DNA of 64,000 nucleotides from Granulicella sp. S156 (GTDB lineage Bacteria > Acidobacteriota > Terriglobia > Terriglobales > Acidobacteriaceae). The stretch lies in contig NZ_LMUH01000025.1 of NCBI RefSeq assembly GCF_009766105.1, positions 377,190-441,189 of the forward strand, in the 5' to 3' direction. Made by a program: the position numbers and the translations under genes. Every line of letters starts with the position of its first letter. Within the stretch, counting starts at the first letter, position 1. Shown here one piece after another: positions 9,588-18,105 of the stretch. The notes beneath the pieces are model-generated. The model did not search any database. It worked only from the letters and a program-made list of their open reading frames with translations, and was not told the DNA's origin.

Positions 9588-9614
9588 AGCAGCTAGCAGC
9601 TGCTAGCTGCTTTT
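9588..9614 (+). terminator. Palindromic hairpin plus T-run after the DUF3309-like gene
   Basis: A perfect 24-base palindrome (9588-9611, arms of 12 bases around AGCTAG repeats) begins five bases after the stop and runs into TTTT. It is a good intrinsic terminator for the small gene. Being symmetrical, it could also act on leftward reads. Confidence 0.6.
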
Positions 9615-9716
9615 GGGACTTAGGCTATTTAACCCTTCTCGGCGACGAACTCCTCTTTCACTCCCGATACATTCTATGCTGTCGATAGCGAACTACTCAC
9701 GCGGTTCTCGGTTGAG

Positions 9717-10646
9717 CTATGGCCGAAACGAAGCAGACGGAAGTCCCGCAACATGCGTTCGCATACTGAAAATCCCACCATCTTCCACTCCGCCGAGTTG
9801 TGTACCTTCTCCTGCTGAGGTGAAGTAGAGTGTCTTCCAATCAGACCCGCCAAAGGTACAGGTAGTCGGATTAGGAACCGCCGTGTCAATGACGAGATCG
9901 ACTGCCCCATCTGGTGCGAAGCGCACAATACAACCTCCTCCATAGCGGCAATTCCATAAGAAACCTTCAGAGTCCATCGCAGAGCCATCCGGCAAACCAC
10001 GATCGAACCCTTCGCTGAAGACACGTCTACGAGATATCTGCTGGGCTAACTTGTCATAGTCATACACAGAGATTTCATTACGCAATGTGTCGCCGAAATA
10101 CATCAAGTCGTCCGTCGGCGACCAGGCAATTGTGTTGGCGATGCCAACTCCGCTTTGCCACGTCTTTACAACTCCGCTGCCATCGAGAGAGAGCAATTGA
10201 CCGATGCATTCTGTTGTCTCTCGCGTGCTGCCATCGGCTGCAACGTTGTTTTGCATTGTTCCAAACCAGAGAGTTCCTGCCGGGTCGACACGGGCATCGT
10301 TACAACGTGTTGCCGGCCATTGCGGCAACTTGTAAAGAATAGTGTCGCGACGGTCGCTCTCAGGGTTCCACAAGAGGATATGACCGCCAAGCACAACGAG
10401 TAGCTCTTCTGGATTGGTTGTAAGAGTAAGAGCTACAACCGGCTCATCGAACTCCCACGTCTGAAGATGGTTAGAACTCAGCAGGAGGCGATGCAGGAGT
10501 CTCCGGTTGACGTCCGTCCAATAAATAGCATCGTGCGGAGGGTGCCACACGACACCCTCCCCGCACACGTCTGCCGTTCTCGCGATACAACGAATACTGG
10601 ATTGAAGGATCTTCTCCCCAGACAAATCGCGCTTAACACTTGCCAT
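9717..10646 (-). CDS. SMP-30/gluconolactonase/LRE-family protein
   Basis: The 309-residue six-bladed beta-propeller belongs to the SMP-30/gluconolaconase family, calcium-dependent sugar lactone hydrolases. Visible family features are GEGVVWHPPHDAIYWTDV (metal-binding Glu near the N-terminus), the NDARVDPAGTLWFGTM segment with Asn and Asp ligands, and NTIAWSPTDDLMYFGDT. There is no signal peptide, so it is cytoplasmic. GGTGGGAT precedes the ATG. The substrate cannot be read from sequence, but a sugar 1,4- or 1,5-lactone is likely. Confidence 0.88.
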   Translation of the reverse strand: MASVKRDLSGEKILQSSIRCIARTADVCGEGVVWHPPHDAIYWTDVNRRLLHRLLLSSNHLQTWEFDEPVVALTLTTNPEELLVVLGGHILLWNPESDRRDTILYKLPQWPATRCNDARVDPAGTLWFGTMQNNVAADGSTRETTECIGQLLSLDGSGVVKTWQSGVGIANTIAWSPTDDLMYFGDTLRNEISVYDYDKLAQQISRRRVFSEGFDRGLPDGSAMDSEGFLWNCRYGGGCIVRFAPDGAVDLVIDTAVPNPTTCTFGGSDWKTLYFTSAGEGTQLGGVEDGGIFSMRTHVAGLPSASFRP

Positions 10647-10722
10647 ATCCCACCATCTTTAAACAGGCTTCCAAGTAGTCCCTAGCAAGGTCCGTGCCGC
10701 TGGCAATACCTACAAGAAACGC

Positions 10723-11832
10723 CTAGAACGGTCTGCCGCGAAATAGATACACCAGCTCGATGATCAAAATGATGACGACCGTCACTTCCAGGAAGAATGC
10801 CCGGGTCTGATTGAACTGGTCAACCATGAAGCGATATAGTTCCTCGGCAGTACGCACTTTCTGGGTCACGAGGTCCTTATAGTCAGGCACGCCTACCTTT
10901 AATGCCGCCAGTTTATAAAGCCGGGCTGAAAACATATCGCTGAGGAACTTAATGGCGTTATCGGCGTGCTCCGTTAGCTCCGCCACGTCGAGCAGGACCG
11001 TATGCAGGCGAGTTGCCGACCGCGCCAACCGCCATCGCGCAAAGATGCCTGTTCCTTCATCGAGGAGGGTATACACACGTTCCAGTTCCTTCGTCAGCAG
11101 ATCGTCGTAGTGGCGAAACTCGAGCAGCTGCGAGTTCGCATACTCCAGCAACTGGATAGCGGTTTCCGCGCCCGAAGTGCTGTCGTAGATAAATGCCGCA
11201 TTCCATCCGATCACAGCCAGATCATTGGCATAGTAGGAGATGCGAGATTGCAGTACTTCATTGCACTCACTCTCGGCCAGTTTCCCCATATCACCGCGGA
11301 CCACCTGCGCGATGCAGGAGCCGTACCTCTGGATCAGGTCCGTGACGGAGGGTGAACTATTAACCTCCCGGATATGGAAGATGAGGTAGTCTTCGCTCAG
11401 CCATTCCTTGTACGGCTTGATCAATGCAGGGGCGGCACGTGCCAGTCTGCCGCGAACGATCTCTGTGGCCTGCGCCGCGAAGTCTACATCCCATACCCAC
11501 CGGCTTGCCAAGCCCGTCAGCTTGTCCCATCCTCCAGTAAAAGCAAGCTCGAAGACGACGCTCAGTACGCCGTAGTCGTAGTACTTGATCTCACCTTGTA
11601 ACCGTTCGCCGCTTTCCAGCACCAACGTCTCCACGGGTTCGACGACGGGCGGGCGTTGATAGCGGACATATCCCGGAGCAGGATGTTTCAGGTTGGGAGG
11701 CTCAACAGTGCGAGCACTGATCAGTGCTCGCAATTGGTCAAGACGAATCTCTTCACAGACGTCGAACTGCAATAAGACCAGTACTGAACCGTGTAGCGTG
11801 ACTTCAGCGGTCTGGATCACAAGGTCTGGCAT
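10723..11832 (-). CDS. Membrane-anchored protein resembling the RMD1/YagE (DUF155) family
   Basis: The 369-residue protein has a soluble N-terminal part, then a long helical region (NDLAVIGWNAAFIYD near residue 205, LLEYANSQLLEFRHYDDLL) and a C-terminal membrane helix at about residues 342-363 ending in a short Arg-rich tail. The helical half and the tail anchor resemble RMD1/YagE proteins, whose role in bacteria is unknown. The match is by appearance only. No clear ribosome site precedes the ATG at 11832. It is downstream of nothing obvious and is read away from the gene pair at 11991. Confidence 0.5.
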   Translation of the reverse strand: MPDLVIQTAEVTLHGSVLVLLQFDVCEEIRLDQLRALISARTVEPPNLKHPAPGYVRYQRPPVVEPVETLVLESGERLQGEIKYYDYGVLSVVFELAFTGGWDKLTGLASRWVWDVDFAAQATEIVRGRLARAAPALIKPYKEWLSEDYLIFHIREVNSSPSVTDLIQRYGSCIAQVVRGDMGKLAESECNEVLQSRISYYANDLAVIGWNAAFIYDSTSGAETAIQLLEYANSQLLEFRHYDDLLTKELERVYTLLDEGTGIFARWRLARSATRLHTVLLDVAELTEHADNAIKFLSDMFSARLYKLAALKVGVPDYKDLVTQKVRTAEELYRFMVDQFNQTRAFFLEVTVVIILIIELVYLFRGRPF

Positions 11833-11967
11833 GCAGCAACAATCTTATCTTGCAGCCGTGACCGCCAGAAGAATCCCTGGATCGAGCCACGGCTGCAGGC
11901 ATCAGTTTTTGTGGCATTTTGTGGCGGAATTGGTGCCAGCCAGCTTTCGACTCGTCGACCCTATCTT

Positions 11968-11990
11968 GGTACTGTGGTACATTGGTACAT
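11968..11990 (+). promoter_or_regulatory. Triple GGTAC repeat abutting a start codon
   Basis: GGTAC occurs at 11968, 11976 and 11984, exactly 8 bases apart, and the next base after the array is the ATG at 11991. No Shine-Dalgarno sequence is present. The array looks like a binding site for a repressor, possibly the ribbon-helix-helix-like protein encoded immediately downstream. Confidence 0.45.
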
Positions 11991-12263
11991 ATGAAGCAAC
12001 CAGAAGAACTGGAAGGGGCTGTCGAAGTCGAAAGGGTTCAGACCGGAGTCAGGATCGAGAAGCGGCTGTTGAAGGTCCTGAAAGCTGTTGCTGAACTCAA
12101 GGACATGAGCCTGGGAGATCTGATGGAAGGTATCGTGCTGCATGCCTTTGAAGGCAAGACGGCGTTCTCCCCGCAGACGCTTAAGGACATCGAACAGCTC
12201 AAAACTCTCTACGGAATGACGCTCCATGCGTCCGACAGCCATCATTTGAAGGAGCGCAAATGA
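11991..12263 (+). CDS. Small ribbon-helix-helix-like protein
   Basis: This is a 90-residue soluble protein. Residues about 17-55 fit a short strand (TGVRI) followed by two helices (KRLLKVLKAVAELKDMS and LGDLMEGIVLHAF), the layout of ribbon-helix-helix DNA-binding proteins such as Arc/CopG. It overlaps the next gene by ATGA at 12260-12263, so the two are co-translated. A reading frame continues upstream to 11919, but that stretch looks non-coding. A repeat array sits directly against the ATG, which would suit autoregulation. Confidence 0.6.
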   Translation: MKQPEELEGAVEVERVQTGVRIEKRLLKVLKAVAELKDMSLGDLMEGIVLHAFEGKTAFSPQTLKDIEQLKTLYGMTLHASDSHHLKERK

Positions 12264-12796
12264 TACTGCATACTCTCGCCACCCTCTTATTGGTCTCTGC
12301 CATGACTTCCCCGCAAAAGATTGAACCGAACGTATCACCTGCTGAACTCACGCATGTCAGCAACAGTTTTCACTTCGACATCTCTGCCCCGCTGGAGCGT
12401 GTGGCGCCACTCTTCGGTCCCGAAGCGGAGCGAGGCTGGGCGGGCAAGCACTGGAATCCTGTATTTCTTTACCCTCAACCTGGGAAGGACGTACAGGGAG
12501 CGGTATTCACGGTCCAGCATGGTCCTCATAACAGCATTTGGATCAATACGATCTTTAATGTGCCGGGCGGACGGATGCAATACGTTTCGTTTATTCCTGA
12601 TGTCCTCGTGACGATCGTCGATGTAAAACTTACGCCCCTAGATCGATCTCATACGGCTGTGGAAGTGACCTATGCCCGAACAGCCCTGCAGGCTGCCGCC
12701 AATGACGATGTGCAAGCCCTTGGAGACAGCGATCGTGACAACGGCCCTTATTGGAAAAAGGACGTTGAGACGTTCCTAGGGCTGAAATCAAAATAG
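12260..12796 (+). CDS. SRPBCC/START-like exported protein
   Basis: The 178-residue protein has a short hydrophobic N-terminus (about residues 2-14) that could be a signal peptide. A domain with the SRPBCC pattern follows: an opening strand FHFDISAPLERVAPLFGPE, a WAGKHWNPVFLYPQ segment, and a C-terminal helix ending VETFLGLKSK. SRPBCC domains bind hydrophobic ligands; no ligand can be named. Its start overlaps the stop of the ribbon-helix-helix-like gene, so they form a two-gene unit and the regulator probably controls it. Confidence 0.6.
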   Translation: MILHTLATLLLVSAMTSPQKIEPNVSPAELTHVSNSFHFDISAPLERVAPLFGPEAERGWAGKHWNPVFLYPQPGKDVQGAVFTVQHGPHNSIWINTIFNVPGGRMQYVSFIPDVLVTIVDVKLTPLDRSHTAVEVTYARTALQAAANDDVQALGDSDRDNGPYWKKDVETFLGLKSK

Positions 12797-12853
12797 GTTG
12801 CGGGTGCAAGTCAGATACCTGCGATCCTTGGGGTTGTGAAGACGCTCTAACCC

Positions 12854-14824
12854 TCACGGCAAAGCGAACGCTACGATGGCATCGGACTGAGGTTCTTCGT
12901 CAATATGAGCGTGGCCTCCAGCGGCAATCACAATGTATTGCTTCCCCTTGTATTGATAGGTCATCGGCGTGGCATGGCCGCTGGCGGGAAGCTTCGCCTT
13001 CCATAGTTCCTTCCCGGTCTGAGTATCAAAGGCACGCAGAAATGGATCAATCGTACCGGCGACCAGGACAAGGCCTCCCGCAGTTACGATAGGTCCTCCC
13101 AAACTCGGAGACCCGGGTGGCGACGCCGAGTCTCCCAAGCTGGGAGACCCAGGTAGCGACGTCGAGTTGAATTGACCGAGTGGGATCTGCCAGCGGATCG
13201 TTCCGTTCGCCATATCTACCGCTGTGAGCATTCCCCAGGGCGGCGGAACACACGGCAGATTCTTCTCCGGCGAACGAAAGAAACTTCGAAACATTCCGTA
13301 GGGAGTTCCGGTTTGAGCGGTGTATTCTCCCTTCTCCTCCCTTGGAGCCGAATCAAATTCAGCGCGCGGAATCAGCTTTACCTTGGCTGGAAGATTATTC
13401 GTGTTGGAGATCAGCAGATTCCGTTGCGGATCGAAGGCATATCCGCTCCAGGTCATTCCGCCGATGTTGCCCGGGATGGCCAGTGTTCCCTTCAGACTCG
13501 GCGGAGTAAAGATGCCTTCGTTGCGCAGTTCCTGTATCCACGTACGGCACGTCTCACGGTCCGCAGCCGTAAGGCCCCAGGCCTCATCCGCGGAGAGGTG
13601 CTGCGGCGCCAGCGGTGGAGGAGCCGAGGGAATCGGCTGTGTCGGCGAAGTGACCTCCCCGGGCACATCGCTTTGCGGCACAGGCGTCTCGACTACTGGG
13701 AACAGGGGCTTCCCTGTATCTCGATTGAGCACGTACAAAAATCCTGTCTTGTTGCCCTGAATGACGACGGGAACCTGCTTGCCTTCGTGCGGCAGCGTTG
13801 CGAGCAATGGCGGAGAGGCCGTGTCGTAGTCCCAGAGGTCGTGATGCACCAACTGAAATCCCCACGCGATCTGTCCTGTCTTGGCCTGGAGCGCCACAAC
13901 CGAATCGGCCCATTTATTATCGCCAGGCCGCAAGCCGCCATAGTAATCCGGACTGGCACTGCCTGTAGGAATAAAGACCAGATCGCGTTTCTGGTCCACG
14001 GACATAATGGACCAGGCGTTCGCGGCGCCGGTCAACCATTTTCCTTTGGCCTCTCCGGCCGCCGATGCCGAAGGGTTTGGTGGAATCGGGTCCCAACTCC
14101 AGCGAAGCGTACCCGTGCGAGCATCAAAGGCTCGCACTACGCCGCTTGGCATTTCGGCACGTCCGTTGTCGTCGATCGCAGAGCCTACGATGACGATGTC
14201 GTCAATGACTGCGGGTGGGGAGGTGATGTGGTACCAGCCGCTTCGAAACCCAGGGACATTGCGAAGGTTTACCTGGCCCTTCTCACCGAAGTCAGAGCAA
14301 GGCGCTCCTGTAACGGCGTCGAGAGCGATGAGGCGTGCATCGATGGTCGCCTCAAAGATGCGCCGGCGGCATAGTTTATGCGTCGATCGCTCAGGATCAA
14401 CCCAGGTGGCGACTCCGCGATTAATCAAGCCATCTCCTGAATCCCAGGTCTGGTCGATGTGGGGATCGTAGGCCCATCGTTGCGTCCCTGTCTCAGGATC
14501 GACGGCGATTACGCGATTGAATCCCGTGGTGAGATAGAGCGTTCCATCGACCATAATCGGAGTCGTCTCCAACCCGCTCCGATGTCTATCTCCGCTGCCG
14601 TCCGAGATGTCGGTGGTATGGAATGTCCAGGCGACCTTGAGCTTCGAAACGTTGTCGCGGTCGATCTGCTTCAAAACCGAGTAGCGCATTCCGCCTTCAT
14701 CGTTTCCATAGTGCGGCCAGTCGGATTCTTTTGAGGTTTGGGCGTGGCTTGAGCCTGCGAGCCAAAGCGCGCCGATGCAAAGTGCAAGCGGCCAATGTGT
14801 CCTCGTGAAGAGCAGAGTTTTCAT
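12854..14824 (-). CDS. PQQ-dependent dehydrogenase (membrane glucose dehydrogenase-like quinoprotein)
   Basis: This is an exported eight-bladed propeller oxidoreductase that passes electrons from a sugar or alcohol to the respiratory chain through pyrroloquinoline quinone. A signal peptide covers residues 1-28 (cleavage near SSHAQ). Quinoprotein motifs include DWPHYGNDEGGMRYS, LYLTTGFNRVIAVDPETG, and repeated W-containing propeller blades (GTLRWSWDP, GQIAWGF, GTIRWQIPLG, GKELWKAKLP). The length, 656 residues, and the ending HIDEEPQSDAIVAFALP suit the soluble periplasmic branch without membrane helices. Residues near 553-577 hold an in-frame 12-residue duplication (see repeat). The neighbours do not identify the substrate. 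Confidence 0.9.
   Translation of the reverse strand: MKTLLFTRTHWPLALCIGALWLAGSSHAQTSKESDWPHYGNDEGGMRYSVLKQIDRDNVSKLKVAWTFHTTDISDGSGDRHRSGLETTPIMVDGTLYLTTGFNRVIAVDPETGTQRWAYDPHIDQTWDSGDGLINRGVATWVDPERSTHKLCRRRIFEATIDARLIALDAVTGAPCSDFGEKGQVNLRNVPGFRSGWYHITSPPAVIDDIVIVGSAIDDNGRAEMPSGVVRAFDARTGTLRWSWDPIPPNPSASAAGEAKGKWLTGAANAWSIMSVDQKRDLVFIPTGSASPDYYGGLRPGDNKWADSVVALQAKTGQIAWGFQLVHHDLWDYDTASPPLLATLPHEGKQVPVVIQGNKTGFLYVLNRDTGKPLFPVVETPVPQSDVPGEVTSPTQPIPSAPPPLAPQHLSADEAWGLTAADRETCRTWIQELRNEGIFTPPSLKGTLAIPGNIGGMTWSGYAFDPQRNLLISNTNNLPAKVKLIPRAEFDSAPREEKGEYTAQTGTPYGMFRSFFRSPEKNLPCVPPPWGMLTAVDMANGTIRWQIPLGQFNSTSLPGSPSLGDSASPPGSPSLGGPIVTAGGLVLVAGTIDPFLRAFDTQTGKELWKAKLPASGHATPMTYQYKGKQYIVIAAGGHAHIDEEPQSDAIVAFALP
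13095..13166 (-). repeat. In-frame 36-bp tandem repeat with internal hairpin inside the PQQ dehydrogenase gene
   Basis: Two 36-base units (13095-13130 and 13131-13166) differ at six positions. They encode SLPGSPSLGDSA and SPPGSPSLGGPI. The second unit contains GTCTCCCA-AGC-TGGGAGAC, an 8-bp stem, so the unit resembles a short palindromic element that has been accommodated in frame in a surface loop just before the conserved GGPIVTAGG strand. Confidence 0.7.
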
Positions 14825-15185
14825 GAATCAAGAGATACGTGATGGTATTTCAGTGGAGCAAAGGAGTTGGGACGAGCGGGACTGAGGAGGGATGAACGGG
14901 ATAAATTCCCGTTCTTTTGAAATCTATTCAGAGAAGATACCGAGACAACCGCATTTAAATTCACCTAGCACATACGAGGAACAAGCAACAGCAAAATCCT
15001 TAACGCAGAGGACGCGGAGGTTTCGCAAAGGTCGCAGAGGGTGTCGTGGCGGCCTTTGCGTTTTTCCCCTGCGCCCTCTGCGTTAAGGATTTTGGCTGCT
15101 CGCCACGAATATGCCGAGAAATGAGATGCGTTTGCTTTGGAGTAGATACGTTTAGCCGTTCCAGAAAGGGTGATGTTGCGATACT
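14825..15185. other. Intergenic region between divergent genes, holding a palindromic repeat
   Basis: The 361 bases separate the leftward dehydrogenase gene from the rightward histidine kinase gene. The only structure seen is the inverted repeat at 14992-15094. No reading frame in it looks coding, and no clear promoter elements were found. Confidence 0.6.
14992..15094. repeat. 103-bp palindromic dispersed-type repeat (CGCAGAG/CGCAAAG family)
   Basis: AAAATCCTTAACGCAGAG at 14993-15010 is matched perfectly by its reverse complement at 15076-15093. The interior holds several CGCAGAG, CGCGGAG and CGCAAAG words on both strands. This composition is typical of short non-coding palindromic repeats dispersed in many soil bacteria. 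It cannot encode a transposase and would be mobilised, if at all, in trans. Confidence 0.7.
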
Positions 15186-16322
15186 GTGTATTCATTGATA
15201 CAGACGAAGCTTCAATCCGCAAAAGATTCCTACGCCGTGATAAGCCGCAAGCAATCCTGGCTTCTGGTCTTCCTCGGATTTACGGCGCTGGGGTTCCTCA
15301 ACTTTGAATACCGCTATCTCGACAATCTTGCGCGAGGTTACACGCATACCTTCGTAGTACGCCTGTTTGAGGAAATGACCGGCGCCTATACCGGCCTGCT
15401 GCTATTCCCACTCTTCCTCTGGCTGGTGCGAAGAACCCGCATTCGAAGAGATAACTGGTGGCGCATGGTACCCCTGACGATGCTCACGTTCGTCGTTATC
15501 TCCATTTGCGATACGACCCTGATGAGCCTCAGCCGCAGTGCGCTCGCGCCACTATTCGGCCTGGGGAAGTATGACTACGGCAATATGTTCTACCGCTATC
15601 CCATGGAGTTCGCGCAACATGTGCTGCTGTTTTCCGTTGCCTTGAGCACAATCTATTTCTTCGATTCCTATCGTGACGCGCGGAACCGCCAGTTGGCCAG
15701 CGCCGATCTGGAGGCGCGGCTGGCCGAGGCTCAATTGCAAAATCTTCAGTTGCAGCTGCAGCCCCACTTTCTCTTCAATACGCTGAACACCATCTCATCG
15801 GTGATGCACGAAGACGTGGACCGTGCCGATACCATGCTGGCGCAGCTTAGCGATCTGCTGCGCCGCACTCTGCGGCTCAGTCACTCCCAGGAGATCCCGC
15901 TCAAAGATGAGTTGTCCCTATTGAAGCTGTATATCGCGATTATGGAGGAACGTTTTGCAGAAGAGCTGAAGGTAAAGATTGAGATAGATCCAACGCTCTC
16001 CGAAGCACTCGTACCCCAACTCATCCTGCAGCCGCTGGTCGAGAACTCCATACGCTATGCGCGGGGGGCACACAGTTCCAAGCTTGATATATGCATCGTT
16101 GCGAGTCGAGACCAGGAAGATATGGCTCTTCGAGTGAGTGACAACGGCCCGGGAATTCCCGGGCTTGAAGATGGACGCTGGAGAAAAGGGATCGGGCTTT
16201 CGAACACCGAACAACGCCTCGCCGGTCTTTACGGAGAGAGCCAAAGGATGTTCCTTGAGAATGCAGAGGGCCTCACGGTTACGATTCGCGTTCCGCTGAC
16301 GACGGAGTCTTCCGTCATATGA
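15186..16322 (+). CDS. LytS-type sensor histidine kinase
   Basis: This is a membrane sensor kinase of 378 residues with about four N-terminal membrane helices (residues 20-175). A His_kinase domain follows, in which LQPHFLFNTLNTISS holds the phospho-accepting His (about 194), and then an HATPase domain with LVENSIRYA and DNGPGIPG. This is the LytS/YpdA class that pairs with LytTR regulators. The start GTG at 15186 is the first in frame; the real start might be a later TTG or GTG (15195 or 15238). It overlaps the regulator gene by ATGA at 16319-16322, so the pair is co-translated. The signal is not evident. Confidence 0.92.
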   Translation: MYSLIQTKLQSAKDSYAVISRKQSWLLVFLGFTALGFLNFEYRYLDNLARGYTHTFVVRLFEEMTGAYTGLLLFPLFLWLVRRTRIRRDNWWRMVPLTMLTFVVISICDTTLMSLSRSALAPLFGLGKYDYGNMFYRYPMEFAQHVLLFSVALSTIYFFDSYRDARNRQLASADLEARLAEAQLQNLQLQLQPHFLFNTLNTISSVMHEDVDRADTMLAQLSDLLRRTLRLSHSQEIPLKDELSLLKLYIAIMEERFAEELKVKIEIDPTLSEALVPQLILQPLVENSIRYARGAHSSKLDICIVASRDQEDMALRVSDNGPGIPGLEDGRWRKGIGLSNTEQRLAGLYGESQRMFLENAEGLTVTIRVPLTTESSVI

Positions 16323-17095
16323 CTGCTGCTCCTCCGCTACGAGTATTCGTCACAGACGATGAGGCCCCCGCACGGAAGAAGATCCTTCGCTTCCTTGCTC
16401 AGGAGCCGGATGTTTGCGTTGCAGGAGAAGCCAGCAACGGCGCAGAGGCTGTACTTGGAATTCAGAAGACCAAACCTGACTTGCTGTTTCTGGACGTGCA
16501 GATGCCTGGGATGGATGGTTTCGATGTGATTCGAGCATTGGACCCCAACGCTCTTCCCAGAATCGTCTTTGTTACGGCGCACGATGAATATGCGATACAA
16601 GCATTTGAGGTTCATGCGTTCGGTTACTTGTTGAAGCCCTTCAATCAAGAACGATTTTCCAAAGTCCTGGAAGAGGCGAGACAACATGTCCGGAAAGATC
16701 TGAGAAGCGATGTTGTCACCCACCTTCAAGGACTCCTGGCCCAACTTCAAAACCGCACGCAATCGCAGCCGAAGCTCCTGGTGCAACAGAACGATCGGGG
16801 TTTTCTGCTGTCGCTCCATCAGATTGACTGGGCGGAGTCGGAACGAAACTACCTGAACCTCTACGTTGGCAACCAAATGTATACCGTGAGAGGAACAATC
16901 GAAGCCCTTACGGAAAAACTAGATAGCTCGCAGTTCCTGCGGGTCAATCGTTCCTGCCTGGTCCGCATCGACTTCATACGTGAACTGCACAGCTGGACCC
17001 ACGGTGAGTACCAGGTCATCTTGTTATCCGGCAAGACGTTGATGTGGACACGACGCTATCTAAACCACCATCCAGAGTTGTTGCGAAAACTTTAG
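16319..17095 (+). CDS. LytTR-family response regulator
   Basis: The 258-residue transcription factor has a receiver domain (residues 6-125; DDE acidic pocket near 13-15, phospho-acceptor Asp 59 in LLFLDVQMPGMDG, Lys in LLKPFN) and a LytTR DNA-binding domain (about 155-255; RGTIEALTEKLDSSQFLRVNRS). The partner kinase is encoded by the overlapping upstream gene. LytTR proteins bind pairs of about 9-bp direct repeats; no such target was identified in this window. Confidence 0.95.
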   Translation: MTAAPPLRVFVTDDEAPARKKILRFLAQEPDVCVAGEASNGAEAVLGIQKTKPDLLFLDVQMPGMDGFDVIRALDPNALPRIVFVTAHDEYAIQAFEVHAFGYLLKPFNQERFSKVLEEARQHVRKDLRSDVVTHLQGLLAQLQNRTQSQPKLLVQQNDRGFLLSLHQIDWAESERNYLNLYVGNQMYTVRGTIEALTEKLDSSQFLRVNRSCLVRIDFIRELHSWTHGEYQVILLSGKTLMWTRRYLNHHPELLRKL

Positions 17096-17173
17096 AGAAA
17101 GAATTGCTCTTTCTTGCCACGATCAGGAGTCGCGGCTCTGGGATACCCTAGACAAGAACTTCAGGATTTAGCT

Positions 17174-18031
17174 ATGGAGAGCATGCAGGAAGCAGCCAAA
17201 CCGTCTCGAACCGCTCTTGGAGTCGCCATCCGCAGAGCTTCGCACCAGCTCTACGATTCCCCGCCGCTGGTATTGGAAGATCCGATTGCTGTTCGGATTC
17301 TAGGCGAGGACTATCGTCCTGCATTGGAAGAGGCCGCTGCGTCCATTCACGAGAGGTCTTCTCTTGGAATGCGAGCCTGGGTTGTTGCGCGTAACCGATA
17401 CGCGGAAGACAAGCTGGCCCAAGCCGTAAATCTAGGGGTCCGACAATATGTTCTTCTCGGCGCCGGTCTGGATACTTTTGCGCACCGCAACCCGCACCCC
17501 GATGTTCGCGTCTTTGAGGTCGATCACCCGGCTACCCAGCATTGGAAGCGCGAGCTTTTGGGGTCGAGCGGATTGCAAGAGTCCCCTAACCTACACTTTG
17601 TCTCCGTCGATTTCGAGCGTCAAAGCCTTGCCAGCCAACTGGAAAATAGCGGCCTCGATTGCAAAGCTCCTACTGTCTTCGCGTGGCTCGGAGTTGTGCT
17701 CTATCTTACCTATCCAGCCTTTCGCTCCACTCTCGACTTCATTGCCACGTTTCCCGAGGGCAGCGGCTTCATTATGGATTACGCTTTTCCGCGTGAGGCA
17801 CTGCCGCCAGATGAAGTGGAAGCTCGAGACGCTCTCGCTGCCCGCGTGCAAAGTATAGGCGAGCCTTTCCAACTCTTCTTTACCAAGGAAGAGATTGCTA
17901 CCGAGCTAACCGATTTCCAGACTGTCGAGGATTTGGGTGCGACAGAGCTTAACGCCCGCTACTTCGCTCATCGTACCGATCGGTTGAATCTTCGCGGAAG
18001 GTCGGGACGCCTGCTCAGCGCGTGGCGGTAA
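17174..18031 (+). CDS. Class I SAM-dependent methyltransferase (LCM/TIGR00027 type)
   Basis: The 285-residue enzyme has the SAM-binding motif VLLGAGLDTFAHR and the following acidic strand VFEVDHPATQHWK, diagnostic of the leucine-carboxyl-methyltransferase-like family (PF04072). Members methylate carboxylates or hydroxyls on varied small molecules; the substrate is unknown. The frame is open from 17114, but ATG 17174 has AGGA about 8 bases before it and matches where family members begin. It lies 78 bases after the response regulator, possibly in the same transcript. Confidence 0.85.
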   Translation: MESMQEAAKPSRTALGVAIRRASHQLYDSPPLVLEDPIAVRILGEDYRPALEEAAASIHERSSLGMRAWVVARNRYAEDKLAQAVNLGVRQYVLLGAGLDTFAHRNPHPDVRVFEVDHPATQHWKRELLGSSGLQESPNLHFVSVDFERQSLASQLENSGLDCKAPTVFAWLGVVLYLTYPAFRSTLDFIATFPEGSGFIMDYAFPREALPPDEVEARDALAARVQSIGEPFQLFFTKEEIATELTDFQTVEDLGATELNARYFAHRTDRLNLRGRSGRLLSAWR

Positions 18032-18105
18032 GGTAGATCTGTCGAATAGAAGGCGGGCGTTCTGTCGTGGCTGTCGTTTCTTCGATACGCTCCAGGAGGC
18101 ATTCG

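Noticed and set aside
13172-14374. 400-codon rightward frame opposite the PQQ dehydrogenase gene
   Set aside because: It is antisense to a complete quinoprotein gene with signal peptide and all propeller motifs. Its translation is Arg/Cys-rich with no domain, which is a usual shadow in GC-rich coding DNA.
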